Shown here: positions 43,781 to 54,982 of the stretch, in pieces
Layout of the letters: every line of letters begins with the position of its first letter
Position numbering within the stretch: the stretch's first letter is position 1
Origin: Gaertneriomyces semiglobifer
Lineage: Eukaryota; Chytridiomycota; Chytridiomycetes; Spizellomycetales; Spizellomycetaceae
Direction: 5' to 3'
Length of the DNA: 64,000 nt
Assembly: GCA_025558075.1 (NCBI GenBank)
Contig: JAHLKF010000002.1
Span: 496,001-560,000 of the forward strand
Position numbers and translations under genes: made by a program
The notes under the pieces: model-generated
The model's input: the letters and a program-made list of their open reading frames with translations, nothing else
The model's database searches: none
What the model was told of the DNA's origin: nothing

Positions 43781-45336
43781 ATGAAGCAAGGCTTTCCCAC
43801 GCCGGTTGCACCTGGCCGGCCGTTGCCTCAGACGTTTGATCCTCATGGAATGCACGAATTGGTTGAACATGACTTTGATGGGCACCCAAGCGCTGAAACG
43901 GCGTCTAATCGGACCCGTCGTGGCAAACTATCCTCTGTAAGTGCGAAGAAAGATGCCCACGCTGACGCATCGCTGGACGTTTTAAACCTGGAGGGACGCT
44001 TTCTTAAGTCGAAGACGAAGAATCATAGAAGATCAGCGAAAGTAAGACACATCCGTCTTCTTGCAGCTGGTGGCGGAGGTTGTAGAATAATTCTCTCCTA
44101 TTTATAAAAGAGGCATCCTCACTCTAGGACTGCCAGGGCAACAAGAGATCTGCAGCGTGACGATACCCTCACCCACCAAGACGCATTAGATGTAGACGAA
44201 CCCATGCCATCTGCAAATGATTCCATCGTTCTTGGCAACACACCGGTGCATAGCGATGATGATGGTGGCCATGACATCGAAAGCGTCGCCGCTGACCGCC
44301 TAACCGATTTGAATCAGAGTCCTACGCCATCTCGGTAAGTTAAAATTTGTTTGGCGATTAACGTTGCACACTAAACAAGTTGTTCCGCAGATTTTCCCAT
44401 GCTTTCAGCATTGCTTCCAAACCCAGTTGGCATGACGATGATATATGTGTAGACGAGGAACAGACATGGGCGCCAGTTCCCTCTGATATGGATCTCCAAA
44501 GTACTAAAGCAGCAGAATCTATGGCTTGGGACGCTTTCCTAAACGGTTCAGGAATCCCGGAGACACCCACTTCACACACTCCGTCAACGAGCAGTCCCTC
44601 CAGGAATAGTTACACAGAACGTTCCTTCGCTAGGGAAACACCGACGGGATCACCATTCACCCTTAGAACTAAGCCAGAGATTGAGAAAAGCATCCCGTGC
44701 AATGTGTCATCGCCGAGCAGCAGCATATTGATGACCCGCAGGGAAGCCCAGGTAAATCAGATGTTGGACGCTGAAGTGCATACCGTGCCGCTTGATCTAC
44801 GACCACTTGCCGAACCCCTAGTTAGTGGCCTTGGTAAGTGTTAATTCATGAACAATTTGAGCATGTTCATTGATTCGGTGCACGGAATTCAAGAGTTGAC
44901 TGTACATCGACGTTTACATCGTATGGAAACATTAATGGCACAGCTAGTGCAGGACAATCGTGACTTGAAGCAAGTCGTGCAAGTCGTTCTTGCAGCATCA
45001 CAACGACTAGAAGCAGCTCTAGGGCAACGCATGGCTGACAGTCCGCCTACAAGCGATAGCGAGGATGGGCATCCCGACGATGGCAACCTCATTGAGCCAA
45101 TGATCGATAATGGCTTTGTTCAAAGCAATGGGACACGTGAGCAACGTGCGGACGATGTAGAATTCGCAGGAACGACCGCCAGCGACCCAGCTGAGAACGG
45201 GCACATTGCCATGGACACAGGCGCTCGTACTTCATCGCCTGAGGCCGAAATGCAGATCCAAGACCCGGCCGAAGGCTGCGAAATGCAAGAGTCCTCGGCT
45301 GATTGTGAAAAAAACAGTGGCCGAGTTCCGTCGTGA
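43781..45336 (+). CDS. Uncharacterised coiled-coil protein
   Basis: I do not recognise this protein. Four exons, 43781-44041, 44111-44334, 44391-44833 and 44894-45336, join in perfect phase to 456 residues. The N-terminal half is polar and disordered, rich in D, S, T and P, with acidic patches. A short conserved-looking stretch, MAWDAFLNGSGIPETPTSHT, sits near residue 210. The best structured element is a helix near residues 310-360 (HRRLHRMETLMAQLVQDN, DLKQVVQVVLAASQRLEAAL) with heptad spacing, a likely coiled coil. An acidic tail follows. No membrane segments or signal peptide. The composition suggests a nuclear or cytosolic scaffold, but that is only a guess. Confidence 0.7.
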
Positions 45337-46073
45337 ATTGACAGATTTGAACAACGGGGGCAAAGTAGGAAAGGAAGTGACGGCGATGCCTCATTCTCGG
45401 CCATCCACGCTTCACGCCCTATGCAGCGGTGGCAAGCGAGACGTCGTCTTGAACGAGCGAATGCATGCTTCCACGCGGCGAAATACGATTCTGGCTGTAG
45501 CGGCATCGGTCGTGTTATATCACGTTCCTGATTCAATGATTATCTATGAACCTTCTTATCCATTGACATTTGCCTGTTGTTTAGCAACGGCTGCAGATCT
45601 CTGTTCCTTCCACTTTCACATCGGTGCCGGCACGCATGACATTAGTTGCCGGAAACATCAAGCGAACGGCTAGCAGATGTCGCCATGCATTCGAGGCCTT
45701 GTGTCAGGTTTAGACATATTCTACCACCAGATGCTCAAGACTGCCATGGCTGGCTATTGGTCCAATAGCGAGATCCTGGCACCGGATTTATGATATTCAC
45801 CGCAACCTATTTGTTCATTCACTCTTGGTTCAACTTCTCATATGGGCTGCCAGTCACAATATTTAGATCCAGTAGTAATTCCTCAAAGTTCGAGGAGGTC
45901 GTCGCTGGTGCTGTGATTGCACACACGCGTCCGATCCGATCCGATATAAGCTGTTGTCATCGGCAGCGGAACTGCACACTCCCAACGTACAATCGGTTAC
46001 TCTCTCCAACTCTTTGTCCACTACGATACCAATCCGATTCTCATCAAAGTCTACCACACTCTTCGCTGTCGCC
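45337..46073. promoter_or_regulatory. Upstream region of PGK1
   Basis: About 735 bases before PGK1. A direct repeat CCGAT x3 lies at 45931-45945, running into GATATAAG, about 125 bases before the start codon. Frames at 45206-45673 look incidental. No other element seen. Confidence 0.45.
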
Positions 46074-47607
46074 ATGTCTCTCAGCAGCAAGCTCGGTATT
46101 CAGGACGTGGATCTCGCTGGAAAGCGTGTCCTCATCAGGTACTTGATCTATTAGATACAACCGATAAACCTTCGGGAGAGTACGTTGCTGATGCCTTGAA
46201 ATGATAGAGTTGACTTCAACGTGCCCTTTGCTGGTGGCAAGATCTCTAACAACCAGCGTATAGTTGCCGCCCTCCCCACCATCAAGTATGCTCTTGAAAA
46301 GGGTAAGCAACGCCTTCGGAATGCCGATCTATGTAATTCGATGGGTTCCATAGCCGTAGCTAACGTAATTAATGTGCCCTATCACAGGTGCCAAGTCTGT
46401 TGTCCTCATGTCTCACCTTGGTCGTCCCGACGGCAAGGTCGTTTCAAAATACTCATTGAAACCTGTCTCTGAGGAAGTTTCGAAACTTCTCGGCAAGCCC
46501 GTCACATTCCTGGACGACTGCGTTGGCTCCAAAGTTGAAGAGCACTGCGCGAAAGCTGACAATGGTACGTCATGCAATGTCGTGCTGGAATAAAGTGAAC
46601 CTACGTGTGTTGACGGCAGATGTTCGTAGGTGAGATCATCTTGCTCGAGAACCTGCGCTTCCACCTCGAGGAAGAAGGTTCCACTAAGGATGAGCAAGGT
46701 AACAAGGTAAGCCATTATTTGCCATTTGATTTGTGAAGATGAGAGAATTGACCCGTCACTTGCGATTCAGGTCAAGGCGAACAAGGAGGACGTTGAAAAG
46801 TTCCGTGACTCGTTGACCAAGCTCGGCGATATCTACATCAACGACGCTTTTGGTACCGCCCACCGTGCTCACAGCTCTATGGTTGGAGTCAAGCTTCCCA
46901 TTCGGGCTGCTGGTTTCTTGATGAAAAAAGAGCTTGATTTCTTTGCGAAAGCTTTGGAGAACCCCGAACACCCGTTCGTTGCCATCTTGGGTGGTGCCAA
47001 GGTGTCTGATAAGATTCAGCTGATTGACAACCTTTTGGACAAGGTTGATGCATGCATCATTTGTGGTGGCATGGCGTTCACCTTCCTGAAGACACTCGAG
47101 GGTGTCAAAATTGGAAACTCTCTCTTTGATGAGCCCGGGTCCAAAATTGTCCAAAAGTTGGTTGACAAGGCAAAGGAGAAGAACGTGAAGCTTTACCTTC
47201 CCCAAGACTTTGTTACTGCTGATAAGTTTGACGCTAATGCCAACACTGGGTACGCCACCAAGCAAGATGGTATCCCCGACGGTTGGATGGGTCTTGATGC
47301 CGGCAAGTTGACCAACAAAGAGTTCCGGGACGCTGTTTTGGGCGCCAAGACGATTCTCTGGAACGGACCTGCTGGCGTATTCGAGTTTGACAAGTTTGCA
47401 CAAGGAACGACCAGTCTGTTGGAAGCCTGTGCTGAAGCCACCAAGAAGGGTGCTACGACCATCGTGGGCGGTGGTGACACTGCTACTGCTGTTGCAAACG
47501 CGAACAGGGAAGATGACTTTTCCCATGTGTCCACAGGAGGTGGTGCCAGCTTAGAATTGCTGGAGGGCAAGGAACTGCCCGGTGTGACTGCTCTGTCATC
47601 AAAATAG
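46074..47607 (+). CDS. PGK1: Phosphoglycerate kinase
   Basis: Glycolytic enzyme making ATP from 1,3-bisphosphoglycerate. Exons 46074-46138, 46208-46302, 46388-46564, 46630-46706 and 46771-47607 give 416 residues, the standard length. Clear motifs in order: [116 protein letters not shown] and [18 protein letters not shown]. Introns are clustered in the first third. Third positions favour C in many codons, consistent with high expression. Confidence 0.98.
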
Positions 47608-47886
47608 AGCAGCAGCAGCAAAAGATGGATTAAGACTGCTGATTAGTGGTCTTTGTACATACATGACGTGAGCGAGCGCACATTTTCGGTCTGCGCACCA
47701 ATAGTTACTGCTTCCCAGTTTGTCATTTCTAAATACCAACGGTGATACTGCCTATTTACACTGGCTATCAGTAGATGGTAAAACGCTTCTGCCATTGTGT
47801 GAAACAACGCCCTAGCCGACGTGATTGGATATTATGATTAGTACTATTCTATGCTACCTATATGCTTACAGTTATGACAGTCACGA

Positions 47887-49826
47887 TTACTCTTCCGCGA
47901 AAGAGCCTTGTTTAATTGGCGGCAAGCCTGCGTTGGATCGAATCACATTTAAAAAGGCCGCGTTACGCCGGGAGCCGTTGCGCTGGCCGTTCTCCCCTGA
48001 AGGCCCTTCGCGTATCCGCTTGTACTTCTGAATCACCCTCCCGTTACCGCGCGGGAGCTCTACAATCTCGTAATTCACGGTCCAATCATCCAGGCCATTG
48101 GAGCGCAGCGCGAGAAACTGCTTTTCCTTGCTCTCTCCATTGACAGTAGAGTGGCATTTAAAATCCATGCGAGTGACAGCTGTGTTGTCGTCCGAGTGTT
48201 CATCGATGGGCTCAACGTACAATGACAACCGCTATACAAATCAATTAGCATTGGGCATCCGAACAGAGGTGCATTGGCAAATCATACCTGGTCATCGGTC
48301 AATTTGGGCAACTCGCTCGTGATTCTGATGTCCTGTAAAATAATCACGTTAATGAGGCTGGACTAGGACAAATTCAGCAAGCTAACACACCTTTCCAGCA
48401 TGTTTCGTGCTGATCACATCCAGAATGAGTTCCAGAGCTTTGAGAGACATTGCGAAGGCTTGATTGCCGGTATGGCTATTGCCAAACAAATGCTGGTCCA
48501 TTTCTTCTAACGATATGTACTGGAAGCCGAACAGTTCCGAGGTGTTATGATAAGAAACAAATAATCCATCCATCCCCCCAATACGAACTTGAAAGCTGTA
48601 CTTCAGAAATGCAGATCGAAGCATATCATAGTATTCGCGTTCATAAGAGAGGAAAAGACCTTTGGTGCGTTCCAGGCGATAATCCAAATGCTCAAGATAA
48701 TTGAGATGGTCCATCCGCACAGGCAGCGTTGCACGAGTCTTCAGATCAAACGTTTTGCGCGGAAGCCGTGGGTCATGACAGTCAATCTGCGCTCTCAGCA
48801 TGAAGTTTTCAAAGCGGGTATACTGAAAAACCTCATCTTCATGCTTCGCCTGTGGTAGTTGCGTTTTGTTTCGTAGGTCATATCGTGCAAATTCTTCTGG
48901 TAATAGAGTAACCATCTTCTCCATCGACTTCCCGAGCTTCATCATTATGGTTTCGTCATTCGCATCGTCGATTTTTTCCGCGTCGATTGCGTATAGCCCA
49001 CTGTTATGACGCAGGACAACCGAAAGCGGTGCCCTCATTTGGGCCGTAAACGCATTTGGTTCATTTCCAAATGCTTCGGAAAATGGTCCCTGATCAACAG
49101 GCCGACGATTTGATATGACTTGGTAAATGTGCGCCAAAAGCCCGCCTATTGAAGAAGTGGAAGACACGTATCGGCACTGGTTCTGCCTAGCGTTTTGCAA
49201 AAGGCGGGTATCTTGTGATGCTATTACGTATGGCGGGAGCGCATCGAAGTTAAAATGTTCGGGTTGGCTGATTGATTTGAGCCAAGGGTCAAAGTTGAAC
49301 TCTGCAGTTGTTGAATTTCGCAAAGGTACTTGCTTCTTCATGAAAAGAACTTTGTCCAAGTCATGCGCAAGCGTCGGCGTTCTTGATAAGTCCGCCGGCT
49401 CCACAATCTGGAAAGTGAATGGTTCTGCTTGAAGTTTCCCAGAAGCAAGTTTACGGACTGCTGTAGCCTTTTGTTTCCCGTCACGTTTCTGTAGGTGAAG
49501 GCCCTCTAAAACTGATGCAAGCGGGGGTCTTTGCGAGCTGTTGGGCTTCTGATGTAAATCGTTTGGTTTCGGCGCACCCTCAAAAAAACAATTGCTTTCT
49601 GGGTTTCCTGAGGGTAGCACGGTGGAAAATTGGCGAAACGTTCGCCGTAGACAAACATGGCGCCTGACATAATTGATTTGCAAGCACCCTGCCCGACTAT
49701 TTTCAAGGTATCTACGCACATGTTGCTGGTATGAGAGTTTCACAGCATCCTGGGCCAAAGCAGCAACGTTAGTTTCGTTGAGAAATGACTAAGCTGATAC
49801 AAACTCACCTTCCCGACGGCCGTCAT
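47887..49826 (-). CDS. PET127: PET127-like mitochondrial RNA-metabolism protein
   Basis: Pet127 is a fungal mitochondrial protein linked to RNA stability and 5' processing. Exons 49809-49826, 48391-49749, 48288-48332 and 47887-48231 give 588 residues. The start is basic and arginine-rich after MTAVGKDAVKL, compatible with import. Family landmarks: PEHFNFDALPPYVIASQDTR, YVSSTSSIGGLLAHIYQVIS, NAFTAQMRAPLSVVLRHNSG, LYAIDAEK, YTRFENFMLRAQIDCHDPRL, TFDLKTRATLPVRMD, YEREYYDMLRSAFLKYSFQ and MDGLFVSYHNTSELFGFQYI. The LRAQID-DP-DLKTR block resembles a PD-(D/E)XK nuclease core. The 18-nt first exon was chosen because ATG ACG GCC GTC GGG AAG precedes a GTGAGT donor in phase. Confidence 0.9.
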
Positions 49827-50481
49827 GAATGCTCGCCGATCGCATGGCAGCACATGCGGTGGTCGATTCCAGGCTCGACTAGTATATTTAGGGAGTGCTT
49901 TCTTCATTCTCCAGATATACTGAAGATATACTGATACAAACTTTTGGTCGAAAAGCGCGCCGTAACCAAAAGTCTGCAGTTACGATTCGCGAATTGAAAC
50001 CCACCAGTTTTCTTGGATACTTTGAAGCAATTCCCCTATCCAAGAGCCCGTTGGCGCGGACGATAACCACCGATGCGTGAGCGTGGCCGTGCTAGCTCGT
50101 CCAGAGAAAGCGGTATGTGAGTTGAAATCACGAAGCGTTGGACAGATGCGAGAATCAGCACCTGCCGTGCGTTTGATGAAGAGGGTCTATATAGGTCCCT
50201 TGAGTTAGGCACAATGCGGAATTGCAGAGCTGCCATATCATTCAATCAGAGATGACGATTGAGCGTGACATCAATGGAGCCAGCAAATCTGGGTTCTTGC
50301 CATCCTCGCCGGCATGCTTGCACAAGGCTTGAGGGCCCGAGAAGCGATACTGTCAGCTGTTATGGGAATGTATACTGCCGCTTACAAGTCGCTGTAGTTT
50401 TATTACCATCATGAGCGAGCCGCATGAGCGTCCTTCTGTTCGTGATCAGTCTATCCACTGTGCCATCATGAGCAAGCTATT
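49827..50481. other. Intergenic region upstream of PET127
   Basis: About 650 bases between the PET127 start and the guanylate kinase 3' end. It contains a perfect tandem AGATATACTGA x2 at 49913-49934. Two short overlapping frames (49888-50080) are unrecognised. It presumably contains the PET127 promoter. Confidence 0.45.
49913..49934. repeat. Tandem 11-bp direct repeat
   Basis: Two perfect adjacent copies of AGATATACTGA about 90-110 bases upstream of the PET127 start codon. It may be a regulatory repeat or simple slippage. Confidence 0.5.
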
Positions 50482-51300
50482 CTACCCTAGAATGGCCTCC
50501 TTCAGCCTCTGATAAGCTGCGTCTACAGTGTCATTGGTTACCACTACGTCAACGTTACCCTCTTGAAGTCCCCACTCCATCTCTCTCTTTGCCGCTTCTA
50601 ATCTCTTTCCCAGACTTTCATCAGTTTCTGTTCCTCTTCCTTTCAAACGCTCTTCTAACACGGCTACACTCGGTGGTGCAACGAATATGAATTGAGGAAT
50701 GCCGCCTAGCTTTCCGTGCCCACTTTTCAACTGCTGCTGGAGTTGAATTACTCCTTGCATGTCGATATCAAGAATGACATGCTTGCCATTCTCCAGCACT
50801 GCCCGCACAGAAGTAAAACTTGTGCCATACATGTTATTTGCGTACTCGGCGTTCTCAATGAACCGTCCCTCATCGATCTGCTGTCGCATACTTTCGCGGG
50901 TGGTAAAGTGGTAGTCTTTCCCATCAACCTCTCCAGCACGAGGTTTACGGGTGGTGTGAGATACACTGAAGCCAAACATGTCGGGGTAATCCGTAAATAA
51001 GCGCCTCAAAAGCGTAGATTTCCCTGAGCCAGATGGGCCACAAAGAATGATGGGGCGAGGAGTGAAAGTACCGGGGGCACTTGATGGTGGAACTTGAATT
51101 GGCATCTCTTGGTGTTTAGTTGCAGAGGTAGTGATCGTAGGATGGCAGGTAGCCCTGAAGTTGGGCGAGGCGTAGGGCAAAGCTCGCTGCCAGAAGATGG
51201 TATAAGATGATGGAACGCTCGTGGCGTGAGGAACCCGCGGCAGTCTAGGTGCGCGGCAGTGAGGCAGGAGGCAACGCAGTTGAGTATAAGCTGAGATCAT
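50482..51300 (-). CDS. GUK1: Guanylate kinase with N-terminal extension
   Basis: GMP kinase needed for GTP and dGTP supply. A single exon gives 272 residues from ATG 51298-51300, or 207 from an internal ATG at 51103-51105 (MPIQVPP), closer to normal length. The catalytic part has the P-loop ILCGPSGSGKSTLLRRL, GFSVSHTTRKPRAGEVDGKD, YHFTTRESM, ENAEYANNMYGTS, VILDIDMQGV and FIFVAPPSVAVLEERLKGRG. The extension of about 65 residues contains many R, P, S, T and A and essentially no acidic residues until just before the inner methionine, resembling a mitochondrial presequence. Dual products from alternative starts are plausible. It is divergent from the HAD hydrolase gene. Confidence 0.93.
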   Translation of the reverse strand: MISAYTQLRCLLPHCRAPRLPRVPHATSVPSSYTIFWQRALPYASPNFRATCHPTITTSATKHQEMPIQVPPSSAPGTFTPRPIILCGPSGSGKSTLLRRLFTDYPDMFGFSVSHTTRKPRAGEVDGKDYHFTTRESMRQQIDEGRFIENAEYANNMYGTSFTSVRAVLENGKHVILDIDMQGVIQLQQQLKSGHGKLGGIPQFIFVAPPSVAVLEERLKGRGTETDESLGKRLEAAKREMEWGLQEGNVDVVVTNDTVDAAYQRLKEAILG

Positions 51301-51588
51301 ACCCACCAATATGCCCCACGTTCGTTGCAGCTGGTTTTGTTGGGAAGCAGGATGTCCATATTCAACAGTCGTGAGGCGCCAAAAATATCCACGCGGTTAA
51401 ACCTCGGCAAGTCCGCGGAGATGACTTGTCTGAAGGTACCCTTTGACGGACGTCACGTCCATGGCGTGAGGACTGGTTTCCGTCGGAATAAGAAGGTAAT
51501 TGCTGAAAAGTAGGTGGGGACGACAGAGTTAGATCAGACGGCCCTGTCTACTTGTTTTCGCACAAGCCTTCTCGAAGAACGTTCGAAA

Positions 51589-52550
51589 ATGGGGAGATCA
51601 CTGCCCTGCATAAAGCGAGAAACCGTCAAGCTGATCGCCTCTGATGTCGACGGGACCCTTCTTACGTCCCAACACACTTTGCATCCCCAAACCAAATCCG
51701 CAATAGCCCACATTCGTCGCCACCACCCTCACCTCCCCTTCATCATCTGCACGGGCAAACCGCATGCAGCACTTTCTCATATCAGGTCGGAACTAGACCT
51801 ACATCGATTTCCGTCTGTTCACTTGAACGGATGTCTGGTTTACGGCCCACATTCGGAGGTTCTTCACGAGATAGTGTTAGAGGTCGACAGCGTTTTACGC
51901 GTGTTGGAACAAACGATTCCACGGAAGGCAGCGACGTTTCTATACGCGCGAGATGAGGTGTTTGAAGTAGTTCATGATCCAAAAGGAAGGAATGGACGCA
52001 GCTGGATTGAGGTTGTGAGAAGTTATAATGAAGATGCGAAGCCTGCTCCTCCGGGATTGTTGGATGAAGTTAAGGCAGGGAGGGTGAAAGTTCACAAGTT
52101 GGGTGTGATGGTGCCAGAAAGCGATGTCACAGGTGGGAAAGAAGAAGAAGATAGCAACATTGATGCGCAACAACTGACCTGTGTTCATCTGTGTGAATTC
52201 CAGTGATGCGCAGCGAATTAGATGCATTCTCCCCGAACCATTTTCGCCATACTCAAGCACTCCCTTTTGCAATAGAGCTCCTTCCCATCTCTGCCTCGAA
52301 AGGAGCGGCCTTGGCCATGCTACTCAGCCAACTCTCCTTAACTCCAGACGACGTAATCGCGTTCGGTGACGGCGAGAACGATCTTTCTATGCTCAAACTC
52401 GTGGGTTATGGAGTGGCGGTCGCGAATGCCATGGAGAATGTCAAGCAGGAGGTTAGATACTTAACAGCTGCTTCAGATGAAGGTGGCGTTGGTATTGTTT
52501 TGGAACAGATTTTCATGGGCGATACCGACGACGGTGAGGACCTTGACTGA
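51589..52550 (+). CDS. HAD-superfamily hydrolase, Cof/YbjI-like
   Basis: Exons 51589-52132 and 52204-52550 give 296 residues. The HAD nucleophile motif SDVDGTLLTSQHTL lies near residues 18-31, motif II ICTGKPHAAL near 60, lysine SASKGAALAMLL near 220 and acidic motif IV VIAFGDGENDLSMLKLVG near 245, with the C2-type cap between motifs II and III. This is the Cof-type sugar- or nucleotide-phosphatase group; substrate unknown. The GTGGGA donor at 52133 removes an acidic stretch (GGKEEEDSN...) that would otherwise run into a TGA, and restores SDVTVMRSELD in phase. Confidence 0.87.
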
Positions 52551-52740
52551 TGAGCTTCCTTACTCGATCTCGATGTGTACGGACTAGTGACTGTACATGG
52601 GTTCACTGCCTTTCCTGACATATTAAGGTGATTTATGTGCTGTGATGTTACAGTAAATATTAGATGACATAATTACAATGCTGTGGGTAGACACAATATA
52701 AGCTTAAAACGAAGTCCTTGGGAGTTCTTGGGAACCCCAC

Positions 52741-54678
52741 CTAGTTTTCTTTCGAAGCCTTCCCATTTCGCCATTTGCGAAACGCTCCCCGAAGAAAACC
52801 TTTCTCCTCGCCTGCCTGGCTCTCCTTGTTTGCACCAGATTCCGAGTCTGTACTCGACGAGCCCGGCTTTGTATCCAATGGTGATGCAGGGGTCTCTGTC
52901 TGCGAAAAGCTGCCCTCTCCCACTGCACCCTTTTCACCCGGCTCAGAGCTGTTACTGCCATCCTTATCAGAGGCGGCTTGGAAATGCGCCGCAGACGATG
53001 CATCAGTGCCACTCGCCTTGTGATCACCAAACGCTTCTTCGATCAGTCGCCGTTGACGGTCGGTCAAGCTCGACGGCAACTGCACTTGCAGCGTCACATA
53101 TTGATCACCGCGGTCTCCAGCTGGACTATCCACTTTACGTACTCCTCTACGCCGTAACCGCTTTTTATCCATGGGTTGAGTTCCAGCTGGCACTTTGAGC
53201 TCAACGTCTCCGTCAATTGTTGGCACCCGAACGTCTCCACCCAACAGCGCCACCTCAAGCGGAACCTTTACAGTGACCAAAACATCTGATCCGTCTCTTT
53301 TAAATACTGGGTCGCCTTGCACCTGCAAAACATCCATCGAGGTCCGTCAAAAAGGGTTTAACAACGTTGAGAGCGCTAATACTTACGTTCAAGCGAACGA
53401 ACAAATCCCCCGCGACGCCGTTGGACTCCAGGGGTGCATTCCCTTGTTGTGGGAGCCTGAGCTCCATCCCGTCCGATACCCCAGCTGGAATGTTGACTTC
53501 GACAGTTCGCTTCTCGTTGACTCGGCCCATACCGTCGCACGTGCCACATCGTGCATCTGCTGGGATTCTCACACCCGCTCCTCCGCATGCCTGGCAAGTT
53601 GATGCCATGTGAAAGCCTCCCCGAACAAATGACATCTGGCGAAGGCGACTATCAGTGGCTGACTCTCTGGCAATTCGTTCGCATGCGTATCAAATGGCTT
53701 ACCTGACCACTTCCTCCACAGACATTACAACGGGCAGGTTTGTGCCCCTTCTTTATTCCCGATCCGGTACAGGTTTTGCATTTGATGACGCATGGGAATG
53801 TGATGTTTTTCTTGGTGCCCTTTGCAGCGTCCATGAAAGTGATGTTCATTGTAGTTCTGATGCTCCTCCCTACGGAGTCAAATCCGCCACCCATACCGCC
53901 ACCCATACCACCACGTCCCATACCACCGAGTCCACCGAACAGTTGTTCGAAAATGTCTTGCGCATTGCCGCCAAACCCGGCACCACCTGCACCAAATCCG
54001 CCTGCATCGCCGAACCCGTGGAAACCACCGAAACCGCCACCAAATCCTCCTGCACCGGTTGGGCCCTCTGCGCCTCCACCAAAGGCTGCGTGGCCAAACT
54101 GGTCATAATTGGCTCGCTTCTGATCATCTGACAGTATCTGCATGACACGAGTTCATTGGTCAGAAACGGGAATACTCTCACCGTGTCATCAGCAAGCACC
54201 GCACTTACGTCGTAGGCTTCTTGGATTTCAATAAACTTGTCCTTAGCTTTAGGATCCTTGCTTGTATCCGGATGGAACTCGCGCGCCAGTTTATAGTATG
54301 CCTTCTTGATCTCACCCCCTGATGCGCTTTTGTTCACTCCAAGGACCTCATATGCGTCCCGCTTGGCTGCTGCTACCGGCCGTGATGCGTGGAAGTGCCT
54401 CTGCACGGACGCAGGAATGTCATCAAATAGAAGAAAGACTGCTGATAGCATCTCGTGCAGAAACGGCGTAGAGTTCATACCTTATGTGCAACGTTGATGG
54501 CATACTGACGGTTACATGAGCGAACGCTGTGACAGGCAGATCCAGCAAATGCTCGAAGGGGTAGAGATCTAGCAGCCGGCGGTACAACGATCCTTTCTAC
54601 TTGCGAACACTTCGTCGAGACGCCGCGGAGCACGGAACAACTGCCATTGAGTAACGGACGAGGCTTAACAGCAGCCAT
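52741..54678 (-). CDS. MDJ1: MDJ1, mitochondrial DnaJ co-chaperone
   Basis: The matrix J-protein that stimulates mitochondrial Hsp70. Exons 54481-54678, 54209-54400, 53703-54137, 53387-53635 and 52741-53322 give 551 residues. A basic presequence covers exon 1 and runs into HASRPVAAA. The J domain follows with [20 protein letters not shown] and HPD in [11 protein letters not shown] glycine/phenylalanine-rich linker with FGGG/GGFGG repeats comes next. The zinc region has [26 protein letters not shown] and CGTCDGMG, the four CxxCxGxG units, with the first of each pair partly split by an intron. The C-terminal substrate domain includes [14 protein letters not shown] and [12 protein letters not shown]. 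The acidic/polar tail is longer than in yeast. Partner MGE1 lies about 7 kb away. Confidence 0.94.
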
Positions 54679-54982
54679 CACTGCGAGTTGAGTGATCGTT
54701 TCCAGCTATCTCTGTTGGTTGGTGATCGTGGCTGCTTGATTTCTGGTAGAAGTTGAAATATCAGCAACTCTTTCCACAAGTTTCCGGGTGAGCAATGACT
54801 CAGTAAGTCACTCAGCATTGTGTTATCAATCAAACCGTCGAGTTCCACGCACACTGGAGAGGCACTGGTGAAGAAACAAAGTTCGAAGGGGAAGTATAAG
54901 ATATGTAAACGTTTATTTCAACACCACACAGTGCAATTATGTTCCCGCAATACGCCAAGATCATGATTCTGTTAAATATTAT
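54679..54982. other. Short intergenic region MDJ1 / NSP1
   Basis: About 300 bases upstream of MDJ1 and downstream of the nucleoporin gene. No gene, repeat or clear promoter element recognised. Confidence 0.45.

Noticed and set aside
46756..47526. 256-codon minus-strand frame
   Set aside because: Antisense of PGK1; open only because of codon bias in PGK1.
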